NCBI GenBank assembly: GCA_946623205.1 | Contig: CAMOQV010000065.1 | Location: forward strand, 1-6,673 | DNA: 6,673 bases | Direction: 5' to 3' | Origin: an uncultured Clostridia bacterium | GTDB taxonomy: Bacteria > Bacillota > Clostridia > Christensenellales > UBA3700 | Shown: in pieces, positions 1-4,886 of the stretch | Layout: every line of letters starts with the position of its first letter | Position numbering within the stretch: position 1 is the first letter of the stretch | Notes under the pieces: model-generated | Databases searched by the model: none | Seen by the model: only the letters and a program-made list of their open reading frames with translations | Told to the model about the DNA's origin: nothing | Position numbers and translations under genes: made by a program

Positions 1-55
1 GAGCATGCGGCTGTTAACCGCAGTGTCATAGGTTCGAGTCCTATTGAGGGCGCCA
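1..55 (+). tRNA. tRNA-Asn (GTT), 3' part, truncated by the window start
   Basis: The anticodon arm is complete: stem 6-10 pairs with 18-22 (five pairs) around the seven-base loop CTGTTAA, which puts anticodon GTT at 13-15 and reads Asn codons. The T arm follows, with stem 28-32 pairing with 40-44 around loop TTCGAGT. The 3' acceptor strand is 45-51, the discriminator is G52, and CCA is encoded at 53-55. The 5' acceptor strand and D arm lie outside the window. An intrinsic terminator starts four bases downstream, so this is the last gene of its transcript. Confidence 0.95.
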
Positions 56-58
56 GAT

Positions 59-90
59 AGACGATCAGAAATGGTCGTCTAATTTTTTTT
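59..90 (+). terminator. Intrinsic terminator after tRNA-Asn
   Basis: AGACGATC (59-66) pairs with GGTCGTCT (73-80) in an eight-pair stem with one G-U wobble and a six-base loop. It is followed by AA and eight T residues (83-90). This ends the tRNA transcript and insulates the ohrR promoter that begins 22 bases later. Confidence 0.9.
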
Positions 91-111
91 GTAAAATTAT
101 CAAATTTGCTC

Positions 112-141
112 TTGACAAAAATATGTCGTATGCGATATATT
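112..141 (+). promoter_or_regulatory. Sigma-A-type promoter of the ohrR-gpx-trxA-trxB operon
   Basis: A perfect -35 box TTGACA (112-117) is followed after 18 bases by the -10-like box TATATT (136-141). The predicted transcription start is about 147-149, so the leader before the first ATG is very short and contains only the ribosome binding site. No other convincing promoter was seen between here and 2483, which supports a four-gene operon. Confidence 0.75.
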
Positions 142-145
142 ATTG
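116..145 (+). promoter_or_regulatory. Candidate OhrR operator (imperfect dyad over the -10 box)
   Basis: The dyad is centred between 130 and 131. Counting outward, 12 of 15 position pairs are complementary across 116-145, with mismatches at 129/132, 125/136 and 119/142. The inner core reads ATATGTCGTA / TGCGATATAT. It starts inside the -35 box and covers the spacer and the -10 box, so a bound dimer would block RNA polymerase. MarR/OhrR proteins bind such AT-rich dyads as dimers and commonly repress their own gene. Assignment to the OhrR encoded next to it is an inference from position. Confidence 0.6.
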
Positions 146-160
146 GTGGAGGTAAGAAAG

Positions 161-628
161 ATGGAAGAAAAATTTGATGCTTTATTATTAAAAAATCAAC
201 TTTGTTTTCCTATATATGCAGCGGCAAATAAAGTTATCAGAAGATATCAACCATTATTAAAAGAACTTGATTTAACATACACTCAATACATTGTAATGAT
301 GGTAATGTGGGAGAAGAAGCAAGTTAATGAAAAGGTACTAGTTGATTGTCTATATTTGCAAGCTAACACATTAGCTCCACTATTAAAGAAGCTACAACAA
401 AAAGGATATGTTGAGATAGCTAAAGATGAAAAGGATAAAAGAAATCTTGTTATCAAGTTAACTCAAAAAGGTAGCGACTTAAAAGAGAAGGCAGTAGATG
501 TTCCAAAGACATTAGCACAAGAGAACTGGCTTACTCTAGATGAAGCAATCATGTTTAGAAAAATTTTATATAAGATTCTAAACGACGGAAAAGAGACAGA
601 AAGCGATTGCTGCAATTTAACAAAGTAA
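161..628 (+). CDS. ohrR: OhrR-type organic-peroxide-sensing MarR-family repressor
   Basis: This 155-residue winged-helix regulator should release its operator when a reactive cysteine is oxidised by organic hydroperoxide. The N-terminal motif NQLCF places Cys15 exactly where Bacillus subtilis OhrR has its sensing cysteine. Tyr19, Tyr29 and Tyr40, which surround that thiol in the family, are also at matching positions. The DNA-binding part spans about residues 48-105, with the recognition helix near 66-82 (QANTLAPLLKKLQQKGY) and the wing near 88-100 (DEKDKRNLVIKL). The ATG at 161 is chosen over an upstream in-frame TTG at 143 because GGAGG (148-152) sits eight bases before it and because it gives the Cys15 numbering. 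Cys63, Cys150 and Cys151 are additional. The adjacent Cys pair near the C-terminus could act in a 2-Cys mechanism, which is inference. It is the first gene of the operon with gpx, trxA and trxB and probably represses itself through the 116-145 dyad. Confidence 0.9.
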   Translation: MEEKFDALLLKNQLCFPIYAAANKVIRRYQPLLKELDLTYTQYIVMMVMWEKKQVNEKVLVDCLYLQANTLAPLLKKLQQKGYVEIAKDEKDKRNLVIKLTQKGSDLKEKAVDVPKTLAQENWLTLDEAIMFRKILYKILNDGKETESDCCNLTK

Positions 629-651
629 AAAAAGAAAGGAGATATATGAAT

Positions 652-1194
652 ATGTCATTTTATGATTTCAAAGTAAAAAAAAGAAAGGATCAAGGGGAGT
701 TAGATTTAGCTTCACTAAAGGGAAAAGTAGTTTTAGTTGTTAACACAGCAACTGGATGTGGATTCACACCACAATATGAAGGATTAGAAAAGCTATATGA
801 AGCTTATCATGATCAAGGATTTGAAATTTTGGATTTCCCATGCAACCAATTTATGGGACAAGCTCCAGGATCAGATGATAAAATCCACGAATTCTGTACA
901 GCTAAATATAAGACACAATTTGATCAATTAGCAAAGATTAAAGTAAACGGTGAAGATGAAGAGCCATTATATACATTCTTAAAGGCTGCTCAACCACAAG
1001 ATAATCAAATCATTGGAAGCAAGTTTACTGCAAAGCTAATGAAGTTCTTATCTAAATCAACAAAGAAAGATAGCGATATCAAATGGAACTTCACAAAATT
1101 CTTAGTAGATAAAGAAGGTAATGTATTAAAGAGATATAGCCCAGATTATACTCCAGAAAAGATCGAGGAAGAAATTAAGGCGCTATTAAAATAG
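652..1194 (+). CDS. gpx: Glutathione-peroxidase-family thiol peroxidase (cysteine type)
   Basis: This 180-residue cytoplasmic peroxidase is of the GPx family. The first active-site block NTATGCGFTPQ carries the peroxidatic Cys36, where animal enzymes have selenocysteine. Gln70 in the FPCNQF-MGQ block, and Trp145 and Asn146 in WNFTKF, complete the catalytic tetrad. Cys82 in HEFC is at the position of the resolving cysteine of thioredoxin-dependent members, so thioredoxin rather than glutathione is the likely reductant. The trxA and trxB genes directly downstream support this. The usual GGQEPG of the second block reads MGQAPG here, a mild divergence. AAAGGAG (635-641) precedes two candidate starts: ATG 652 (10-base spacing, giving the family-typical MSFYDF start) and ATG 646 (4-base spacing, two residues longer). 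I prefer 652 but cannot exclude 646. The gene lies 23 bases after ohrR, and its TAG stop is part of the trxA ribosome binding site. Confidence 0.93.
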   Translation: MSFYDFKVKKRKDQGELDLASLKGKVVLVVNTATGCGFTPQYEGLEKLYEAYHDQGFEILDFPCNQFMGQAPGSDDKIHEFCTAKYKTQFDQLAKIKVNGEDEEPLYTFLKAAQPQDNQIIGSKFTAKLMKFLSKSTKKDSDIKWNFTKFLVDKEGNVLKRYSPDYTPEKIEEEIKALLK

Positions 1195-1204
1195 GAGGGA
1201 AACA

Positions 1205-1516
1205 ATGGCAGTTATTGACGTAAATGAAAAGAACTTCGAACAAGAAGTTTTAAAATCAGATAAGGTAGTTTTGGCAGATTTCAACGCAGATTGGTGTGGA
1301 CCTTGCCAAATGTTAAAACCAATTGTACATGAGATTGCAGATGAAAGAGCAGATGTTAAAGTAGTCTCAATTAACATTGATGACGAAGAAGATCTAGCAG
1401 AAAAATATGAAGTATTCTCAATTCCATGTGTAGTAGCATTTAAAAATGGTGAAGAAGTTGCAAGAAGTGTAGGCTTCAAACCAAAGGCAGAATTATTAAA
1501 ATTAATCGGAGACTAA
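1205..1516 (+). CDS. trxA: Thioredoxin
   Basis: This 103-residue protein is full length for a classical single-domain thioredoxin. It carries the redox motif WCGPC at residues 30-34 (Cys31 and Cys34), the buried Asp25 and the cis-proline Pro74. It is reduced by thioredoxin reductase and passes electrons to target disulfides, here presumably the oxidised GPx-family enzyme encoded just upstream. The residue after the cis-proline is Cys75 (SIPCVV), where most thioredoxins have Thr. This adds a third cysteine close to the substrate-binding face and is the one odd feature. The strong site GGAGGG (1194-1199) begins within the gpx stop codon region, five bases before the ATG. The stop codon is one base from the trxB start codon, so translation of the two genes is probably coupled. 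Confidence 0.96.
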   Translation: MAVIDVNEKNFEQEVLKSDKVVLADFNADWCGPCQMLKPIVHEIADERADVKVVSINIDDEEDLAEKYEVFSIPCVVAFKNGEEVARSVGFKPKAELLKLIGD

Positions 1517-1517
1517 T

Positions 1518-2423
1518 ATGTACGATATTATTATCATAGGAGCAGGACCAGCAGGATTAACTTCAGCGATTTATGCGAAGAGAGCATCAAAGAGTGTTTT
1601 AGTTCTAGAAGCTAAGGCATATGGTGGCCAAATAATAAATACTCCAGATATCGAAAACTATCCAGTTGCAGCTCATATCTCAGGATTTGAGTTCGCAACG
1701 AAGGTTTACGAGCAAGCTCAAGCGCTAGGTGCTGAATTTGTATTTGAAAAGGCCGTAGATATTAGAGATCTTGGCGATATTAAGGAAGTCGTTACAGAAT
1801 CTAATGTATATCAAGCAAAAGCTGTAATCATTGCAACAGGCTCTGAAAACAGAAAGCTTGGCGTAGAAAGAGAAGATGAGTTAGTTGGACGTGGTATTTC
1901 ATATTGTGCAACTTGCGATGGGGCATTCTATAGAAAAAAGAGTGTAGCAGTTGTAGGCGGAGGCAATACTGCGCTTGAGGATGCTTTGTACCTTGCAGAC
2001 ATTGCAGAAAAGGTATATATCATACATAGACGTGATGAATTCAGGGGAGAAGATGCTACAGTTAAGAGCTTAAAAGAAAGAGAGAATGTAGAGTTCGTTT
2101 TAAATTCTCAAGTAGTTAAACTAAATGCAGACAAGAGATTGGAAAGCATTGAAGTATTAAATAAGGACGGATCTACAAGAGTAATCGAAGTTAAAGGATT
2201 ATTCGTAGCAGTAGGTAGAATTCCTGAAAATCAAAACTTTGGCAAGGTAGTTAACCTAGATCAATCAGGTTATATCGTAGCCGGAGAAGACTGTACTACA
2301 AACGCAAAGGGCATATTTGTTGCTGGTGATAACAGAGTAAAGAATGTTAGACAATTAGTAACAGCTACAGCCGATGGTGCGGTTGCAGTCAGTGAAGCAG
2401 TTAAGTACATAAATAATTTATAA
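1518..2423 (+). CDS. trxB: Thioredoxin reductase, NADPH-dependent
   Basis: This 301-residue flavoprotein of the low-molecular-weight type reduces thioredoxin using NADPH. The N-terminal FAD motif GAGPAG covers residues 8-13, and the redox disulfide CATC is at 130-133, followed by DGAFY. The NADPH domain has GGGNTA at 147-152 and HRRDEFR at 170-176, whose arginines bind the 2'-phosphate and indicate NADPH rather than NADH. The second FAD block, GIFVAGDNRVKNVRQ, lies near the C-terminus. Its ribosome binding site GGAG (1508-1511) lies inside the trxA coding sequence, with one base between the trxA stop and the trxB start, which indicates coupled translation. It closes the operon: OhrR senses peroxide, GPx reduces it, TrxA re-reduces GPx and TrxB re-reduces TrxA. 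A stem-loop follows 18 bases after the stop. Confidence 0.96.
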   Translation: MYDIIIIGAGPAGLTSAIYAKRASKSVLVLEAKAYGGQIINTPDIENYPVAAHISGFEFATKVYEQAQALGAEFVFEKAVDIRDLGDIKEVVTESNVYQAKAVIIATGSENRKLGVEREDELVGRGISYCATCDGAFYRKKSVAVVGGGNTALEDALYLADIAEKVYIIHRRDEFRGEDATVKSLKERENVEFVLNSQVVKLNADKRLESIEVLNKDGSTRVIEVKGLFVAVGRIPENQNFGKVVNLDQSGYIVAGEDCTTNAKGIFVAGDNRVKNVRQLVTATADGAVAVSEAVKYINNL

Positions 2424-2441
2424 TTAAATAACCTCTTACGC

Positions 2442-2476
2442 GAATACAAGGAGCCTTAGGACTCCTTGTATTCTTT
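2442..2476 (+). terminator. Stem-loop after trxB, probable operon terminator
   Basis: GAATACAAGGAG (2442-2453) pairs perfectly with CTCCTTGTATTC (2462-2473), giving 12 base pairs around an eight-base loop. The following T run is short (TTTG, about four T residues including the last stem region), so termination may be partial or the hairpin may mainly stabilise the mRNA 3' end. Its place between trxB and a new promoter supports a terminator role. Confidence 0.65.
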
Positions 2477-2482
2477 GCTAAC

Positions 2483-2510
2483 TTGACTTTAATTCATAAG
2501 CATATATAAT
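2483..2510 (+). promoter_or_regulatory. Promoter of the flavin-reductase-like gene
   Basis: TTGACT (2483-2488) and a perfect TATAAT (2505-2510) are separated by 16 bases. The predicted start is near 2517, about 19 bases before the ATG at 2536. The ribosome binding site AGAGGAG lies between them. Confidence 0.75.
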
Positions 2511-2535
2511 AAAAGACGACAAGAGGAGAAGCATT

Positions 2536-3462
2536 ATGAGCAGTTTTGAAAATTTAAGAATAGTAGACAATTTTTATCAAACATCACTATTTTTCCCAAT
2601 GCCAACAGTTGTTATTAGTACATTATGCGAAGATGGAATGACTAACCTTGGACCATATTCTCTAGTACAACCATATTACGTTGCGGGAAAAGATTACTAT
2701 GCAATGTTGTTGTGCTGTAGAAATTCGTCAAATACAGCGCAAAATATTCTAAGAACAGGGAAATGTGCCATTAACTTTATAGATGACAATCCTAAGTCAT
2801 TTAAAGAGGCTGTGAAGCTTTCTTGGCCAGGGGATAAGCCATCAGAGAAGATGCCTAAGTGTAACTTCAAACTAGAAAAGAGTTTGATTGAAGAAGAAAC
2901 CGGCGAGAAAAGACCTATGGTTTTAACTGATGCTATTGAATCTATTGAGTGTACATGGATGAGAGAGTTAGATGGAGCAGATAAAGATAAGCCAGGTGAA
3001 TTAAATGGCTATGAACCTCCATATCATGATTTTAATGGTATTACTAGTAAATTTGGCGCGCACTTTATTTTAAGAGTAGATAAGATCTTAATGAAGAAGA
3101 AATATGCAGACGCCATTATAAATGGCGTTAGATCAAAAGACTTCCCAAATTTGCCTGTAGATTATGGCTATAGAGATTCTAAGAATTTCTGGTTCCATAG
3201 AAAGACAAAGATGAGAGCAGAATTATTACAAGTAAGACAAGCTTCATTAGAATCTGTTAGATATGCTGCAGATAGAGCAGATGATAAAGTTAAATTCACA
3301 GACGATGCGCTTCAAACTATCTTAGGAGTACCACGTGTTTTCTTATCTGTAGTATTAAAAGGATGCGTTAAATGGGCTAAAGAGAATAACGTAGAATTAA
3401 TCACTGCAGAACATATGAAAATCATTAATGATAAGCGTTCAAGTGAAAAAAATAAAAAATAG
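2536..3462 (+). CDS. FMN-binding split-barrel (flavin-reductase-like) protein with C-terminal PCP_red-like domain
   Basis: This soluble 308-residue protein has no signal peptide. Residues about 15-185 resemble the flavin reductase-like, FMN-binding split-barrel family (DIM6/NTAB type). The pattern is PMPTVVISTL at 21-30, then NLGPYSLVQPYYV at 37-49 and NSSNTAQNILRTGKCAINFI at 63-82. Residues about 253-300 (start FTDDALQTILGVPRVF) match the layout of the short PCP_red domain known from protochlorophyllide reductase subunits and appended to other redox proteins. Likely roles are FMN-dependent reduction or electron transfer, but no substrate can be assigned. Lone cysteines (31, 60, 61, 77, 109, 139, 277) show no CxxC or ferredoxin pattern. 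The ATG at 2536 follows AGGAG by about eight bases and the start is unambiguous. The gene has its own promoter and is monocistronic in layout. No clear terminator separates it from the downstream T-box promoter. Domain assignment is by recognition of sequence pattern only. Confidence 0.7.
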   Translation: MSSFENLRIVDNFYQTSLFFPMPTVVISTLCEDGMTNLGPYSLVQPYYVAGKDYYAMLLCCRNSSNTAQNILRTGKCAINFIDDNPKSFKEAVKLSWPGDKPSEKMPKCNFKLEKSLIEEETGEKRPMVLTDAIESIECTWMRELDGADKDKPGELNGYEPPYHDFNGITSKFGAHFILRVDKILMKKKYADAIINGVRSKDFPNLPVDYGYRDSKNFWFHRKTKMRAELLQVRQASLESVRYAADRADDKVKFTDDALQTILGVPRVFLSVVLKGCVKWAKENNVELITAEHMKIINDKRSSEKNKK

Positions 3463-3472
3463 CAAAATACTA

Positions 3473-3501
3473 TTGACATGCAAAAAAAAGTAGTGTATTA
3501 T
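3473..3501 (+). promoter_or_regulatory. Promoter of the tryptophan uptake operon
   Basis: A perfect TTGACA (3473-3478) is followed after exactly 17 bases by TATTAT (3496-3501). The predicted start is about 3508. It lies only 11 bases after the stop codon of the preceding gene and reads into the T-box leader. Confidence 0.85.
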
Positions 3502-3690
3502 TCAAACTATAAAACCTGAAACCTACGAAATGAAGGAGTAACTTTTAGGAAATTCACAGAGAGCTTTGGTTAGGTGGAACAAAGCAATTGAATAAAAGCG
3601 AATGGATCATTGAGGGCGGCTAATACCCGACGGCATCACACCGTAACAGTGAGAGTGTATGATGGTACACAGAAATACATGCAAGCGCAT

Positions 3691-3729
3691 GGGGTGGCAT
3701 AACAAAAGAAATATCAAGCTTTTGTCCTT
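3691..3729 (+). promoter_or_regulatory. T-box antiterminator with UGGC bulge
   Basis: GGGG (3691-3694) can pair with CCTT (3726-3729, two G-C and two G-U pairs). ACAAAAG (3702-3708) pairs with CTTTTGT (3719-3725) over seven base pairs. These helices leave a seven-base bulge, TGGCATA (3695-3701). The UGGC part can pair with a tRNA 3' end ending in GCCA, which means a G73 discriminator as bacterial tRNA-Trp has. The 3' strand (3719-3727) is also the 5' arm of the terminator, so the two structures exclude each other. The bulge departs from the usual UGGNACC in its last two bases. Confidence 0.8.
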
Positions 3730-3750
3730 TATAGGCAAAAGCTTTTTTTT
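3716..3750 (+). terminator. T-box intrinsic terminator
   Basis: AAGCTTTTG (3716-3724) pairs with CAAAAGCTT (3736-3744), extended by CC/GG across a bulged T, with loop TTTATA. An unbroken run of eight T residues ends at 3750. It is the off-state structure of the T-box. Confidence 0.93.
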
Positions 3751-3775
3751 ATGCAAAAACATATAAGGAGCGACT

Positions 3776-3826
3776 ATGATTATTAAGTATTTTGTATCAA
3801 TATATCGATGGCGATGGCGCGTTTAA
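3776..3826 (+). CDS. Candidate tryptophan-rich leader peptide, 16 codons
   Basis: The peptide MIIKYFVSIYRWRWRV runs from ATG 3776 to TAA 3824-3826. A strong TAAGGAG site (3764-3770) sits five bases before the ATG. Trp codons are at 3809-3811 and 3815-3817, interleaved with CGA, CGA and CGC arginine codons. Other genes in the window use almost only AGA with occasional CGT. The ORF lies after the T-box terminator and 67 bases before trpX, so it is made only in read-through transcripts. I infer that ribosomes stall at the Trp/Arg codons when charged tRNA-Trp is low and so alter the RNA folding that follows. The closest known layout is B. subtilis rtpLP upstream of rtpA, where a Trp T-box is followed by a Trp-codon leader controlling translation. 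It could instead be a fortuitous ORF, but the initiation site and codon content argue against that. Confidence 0.75.
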   Translation: MIIKYFVSIYRWRWRV

Positions 3827-3859
3827 CTTTTATTAAAAGTTAGACACTGACTTATAGTG
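3824..3859 (+). promoter_or_regulatory. Alternative hairpins between the leader peptide and trpX
   Basis: TAACTTTT (3824-3831), which starts in the leader stop codon, pairs perfectly with AAAAGTTA (3835-3842). AAGTTAG (3837-3843) can instead pair with CTGACTT (3847-3853), seven pairs with one wobble. CACTG (3845-3849) can pair with TAGTG (3855-3859). The first and third can coexist, and the middle one excludes both. This is the segment logic of a ribosome-controlled attenuator. No T run follows, so a transcription terminator is unlikely. Any control would act on translation, pausing or mRNA stability. The trpX ribosome binding site (TAGGAG, 3879-3884) is not visibly sequestered in these helices. 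Confidence 0.45.
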
Positions 3860-3893
3860 ATCAAAATAAATTAAATTATAGGAGTAAATTATT

Positions 3894-4865
3894 ATGAAAA
3901 AGTTATCAGTTAGAATTTTAGTATTAGTATTAGTTATCGCAACAATTACAGCATGTGCATTATCATTCAGCGCATGTTCAAATAAAAAGACAATTGGTAT
4001 TATCCAATTCGTTTCACACCCATCACTAGATGATTGCTACAACGGTATCGTAGCAGGTTTAAAAGAAGAACTAGGCGAAGACCTAGGTGGTTATAAAATT
4101 GACTTCCAAAACAGCAACGCAGATCCAACTGTTTCTGGTGCTCAAGCACAAACAATGGTAAGCAAAAATTACGAAATAATGGCAGCAATTGCAACTCCAA
4201 CTGCAGTAGCAGCAGCTAATGCAGCTCAAGGAACTATTCCAGTTGTATATTGCGCAGTATCTGATCCAGCTGGTTGTGGATTAGCAACAATGAATAATGT
4301 AACAGGTTCAAGCGATTTATTAGATTTTGATGGACAATTAGCTTTGATTAAAGCTTTCATCCCAGATGTAGATAGCATTGGTGTTTTATATACAAAAACA
4401 GAACCAAACTCAATCAGCCAAATCGAAACATTAAAGACTAAGGCTTCAGCATTAGGAATTACAATTGTTGAACAAACTATTACAGAAGCAAGAGAAATAC
4501 AAACTGCAGCAGAAGCATTATGTAATAAAGATATTGACTGTATCACAAACTTAACAGATAACACAGTAGTTGCAGCTCTAGAGTTTGTATTAGCAGCAGC
4601 AAATGCAAAGAACATACCAGTATTCGGAAGCGAAATTGACCAAGTTAAGAATGGATGTATCGCATCAGCTTCTTTAGACTATGTAGCACTTGGAAAACAA
4701 ACAGGTATCCTTATGGCAAAAATCTTAAAGGGCGAAGTAGTTGCAAGCAACGAAACAGCAATCCAAGTAAAAGATAGCTTCAACTGCTATTCAAAGAAGG
4801 TTGCAGATGCTTTAGGAATTGCTATTCCAGAAAACGCTGGTCAAGATGTAGATTCACAAGCATAA
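3894..4865 (+). CDS. trpX: Tryptophan ABC transporter substrate-binding lipoprotein
   Basis: This 323-residue extracellular binding protein is of the ABC_sub_bind type. Residues 1-20 form a lipoprotein signal peptide (MKK, then a run of Leu/Val/Ile). Two lipobox-like cysteines are present: ITAC ending at Cys21, which fits the consensus best, and FSAC ending at Cys28, followed by SNKK. The mature part starts with the typical TIGIIQFVSHPSLDDCYNGI block, then a two-lobe Rossmann-like fold with IPVVYCAVSDPAGCGL, SIGVLYT and IPVFGSE strands. Tryptophan is inferred as the ligand from the TGG-specifier T-box and the neighbouring trpB2-like gene. The family itself also includes binders of other small molecules. 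The protein contains no Trp residue. The start is supported by TAGGAG nine bases upstream. It is the first structural gene of the operon, and trpY follows after 21 bases. Confidence 0.88.
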   Translation: MKKLSVRILVLVLVIATITACALSFSACSNKKTIGIIQFVSHPSLDDCYNGIVAGLKEELGEDLGGYKIDFQNSNADPTVSGAQAQTMVSKNYEIMAAIATPTAVAAANAAQGTIPVVYCAVSDPAGCGLATMNNVTGSSDLLDFDGQLALIKAFIPDVDSIGVLYTKTEPNSISQIETLKTKASALGITIVEQTITEAREIQTAAEALCNKDIDCITNLTDNTVVAALEFVLAAANAKNIPVFGSEIDQVKNGCIASASLDYVALGKQTGILMAKILKGEVVASNETAIQVKDSFNCYSKKVADALGIAIPENAGQDVDSQA

Positions 4866-4886
4866 AATAACTAGAAAGGATTAAAA

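Larger units (their letters stand above)
3508..3750 (+). promoter_or_regulatory. T-box leader (riboswitch) specific for tRNA-Trp
   Basis: Stem I is recognisable. The closing helix AATGA (3529-3533) pairs with TCATT (3607-3611). Above it is the specifier loop with GGAGTAA on the 5' side and GCGAATGGATC on the 3' side. CTTTT (3542-3546) pairs with AAAAG (3594-3598), and ATTCA (3552-3556) pairs with TGAAT (3589-3593). The AGAGAG bulge precedes the apical helix GCTTTG (3563-3568) / CAAAGC (3580-3585), whose loop includes GGTGGAA. The specifier triplet is TGG at 3603-3605, the Trp codon. Small hairpins follow at 3630-3644, 3655-3670 and 3678-3691, then the antiterminator and terminator. In this family, uncharged tRNA pairs with the specifier and with the antiterminator bulge and so prevents termination. 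The operon should therefore be transcribed through when charged tRNA-Trp is scarce. The downstream transporter genes agree with tryptophan specificity. Confidence 0.92.

Noticed and set aside
143..160. In-frame TTG start 18 bases upstream of the ohrR ATG
   Set aside because: It would place GGAGG inside the coding region. ATG 161 has correct spacing and gives the family-typical Cys15/Tyr29/Tyr40 positions.
607..651. Upstream in-frame TTG start for the GPx-family gene inside ohrR
   Set aside because: There is no ribosome binding site before it, the extra residues do not match the family, and AAAGGAG sits just before the internal ATGs.
756..762. Possible selenocysteine in the peroxidase active site
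   Set aside because: The codon is TGT (Cys36), not TGA.
1186..1479. Open frame on the minus strand opposite trxA
   Set aside because: It mirrors the codon structure of trxA, lacks a ribosome binding site and shows no recognisable domain. Other long minus-strand frames opposite trpX, trpY and trpZ (for example 4226-4615 and 5060-5422) were rejected for the same reasons.
3466..3499. Inverted repeat AATAC...GTATT flanking the tryptophan operon promoter, considered as a repressor site
   Set aside because: The arms are only five bases with a wide gap in AT-rich DNA, and the T-box already accounts for regulation. It is likely chance.
3824..3842. Hairpin TAACTTTT/AAAAGTTA considered as a second intrinsic terminator
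   Set aside because: The stem is AT-rich and is not followed by a T run. It is listed only as a candidate regulatory fold.
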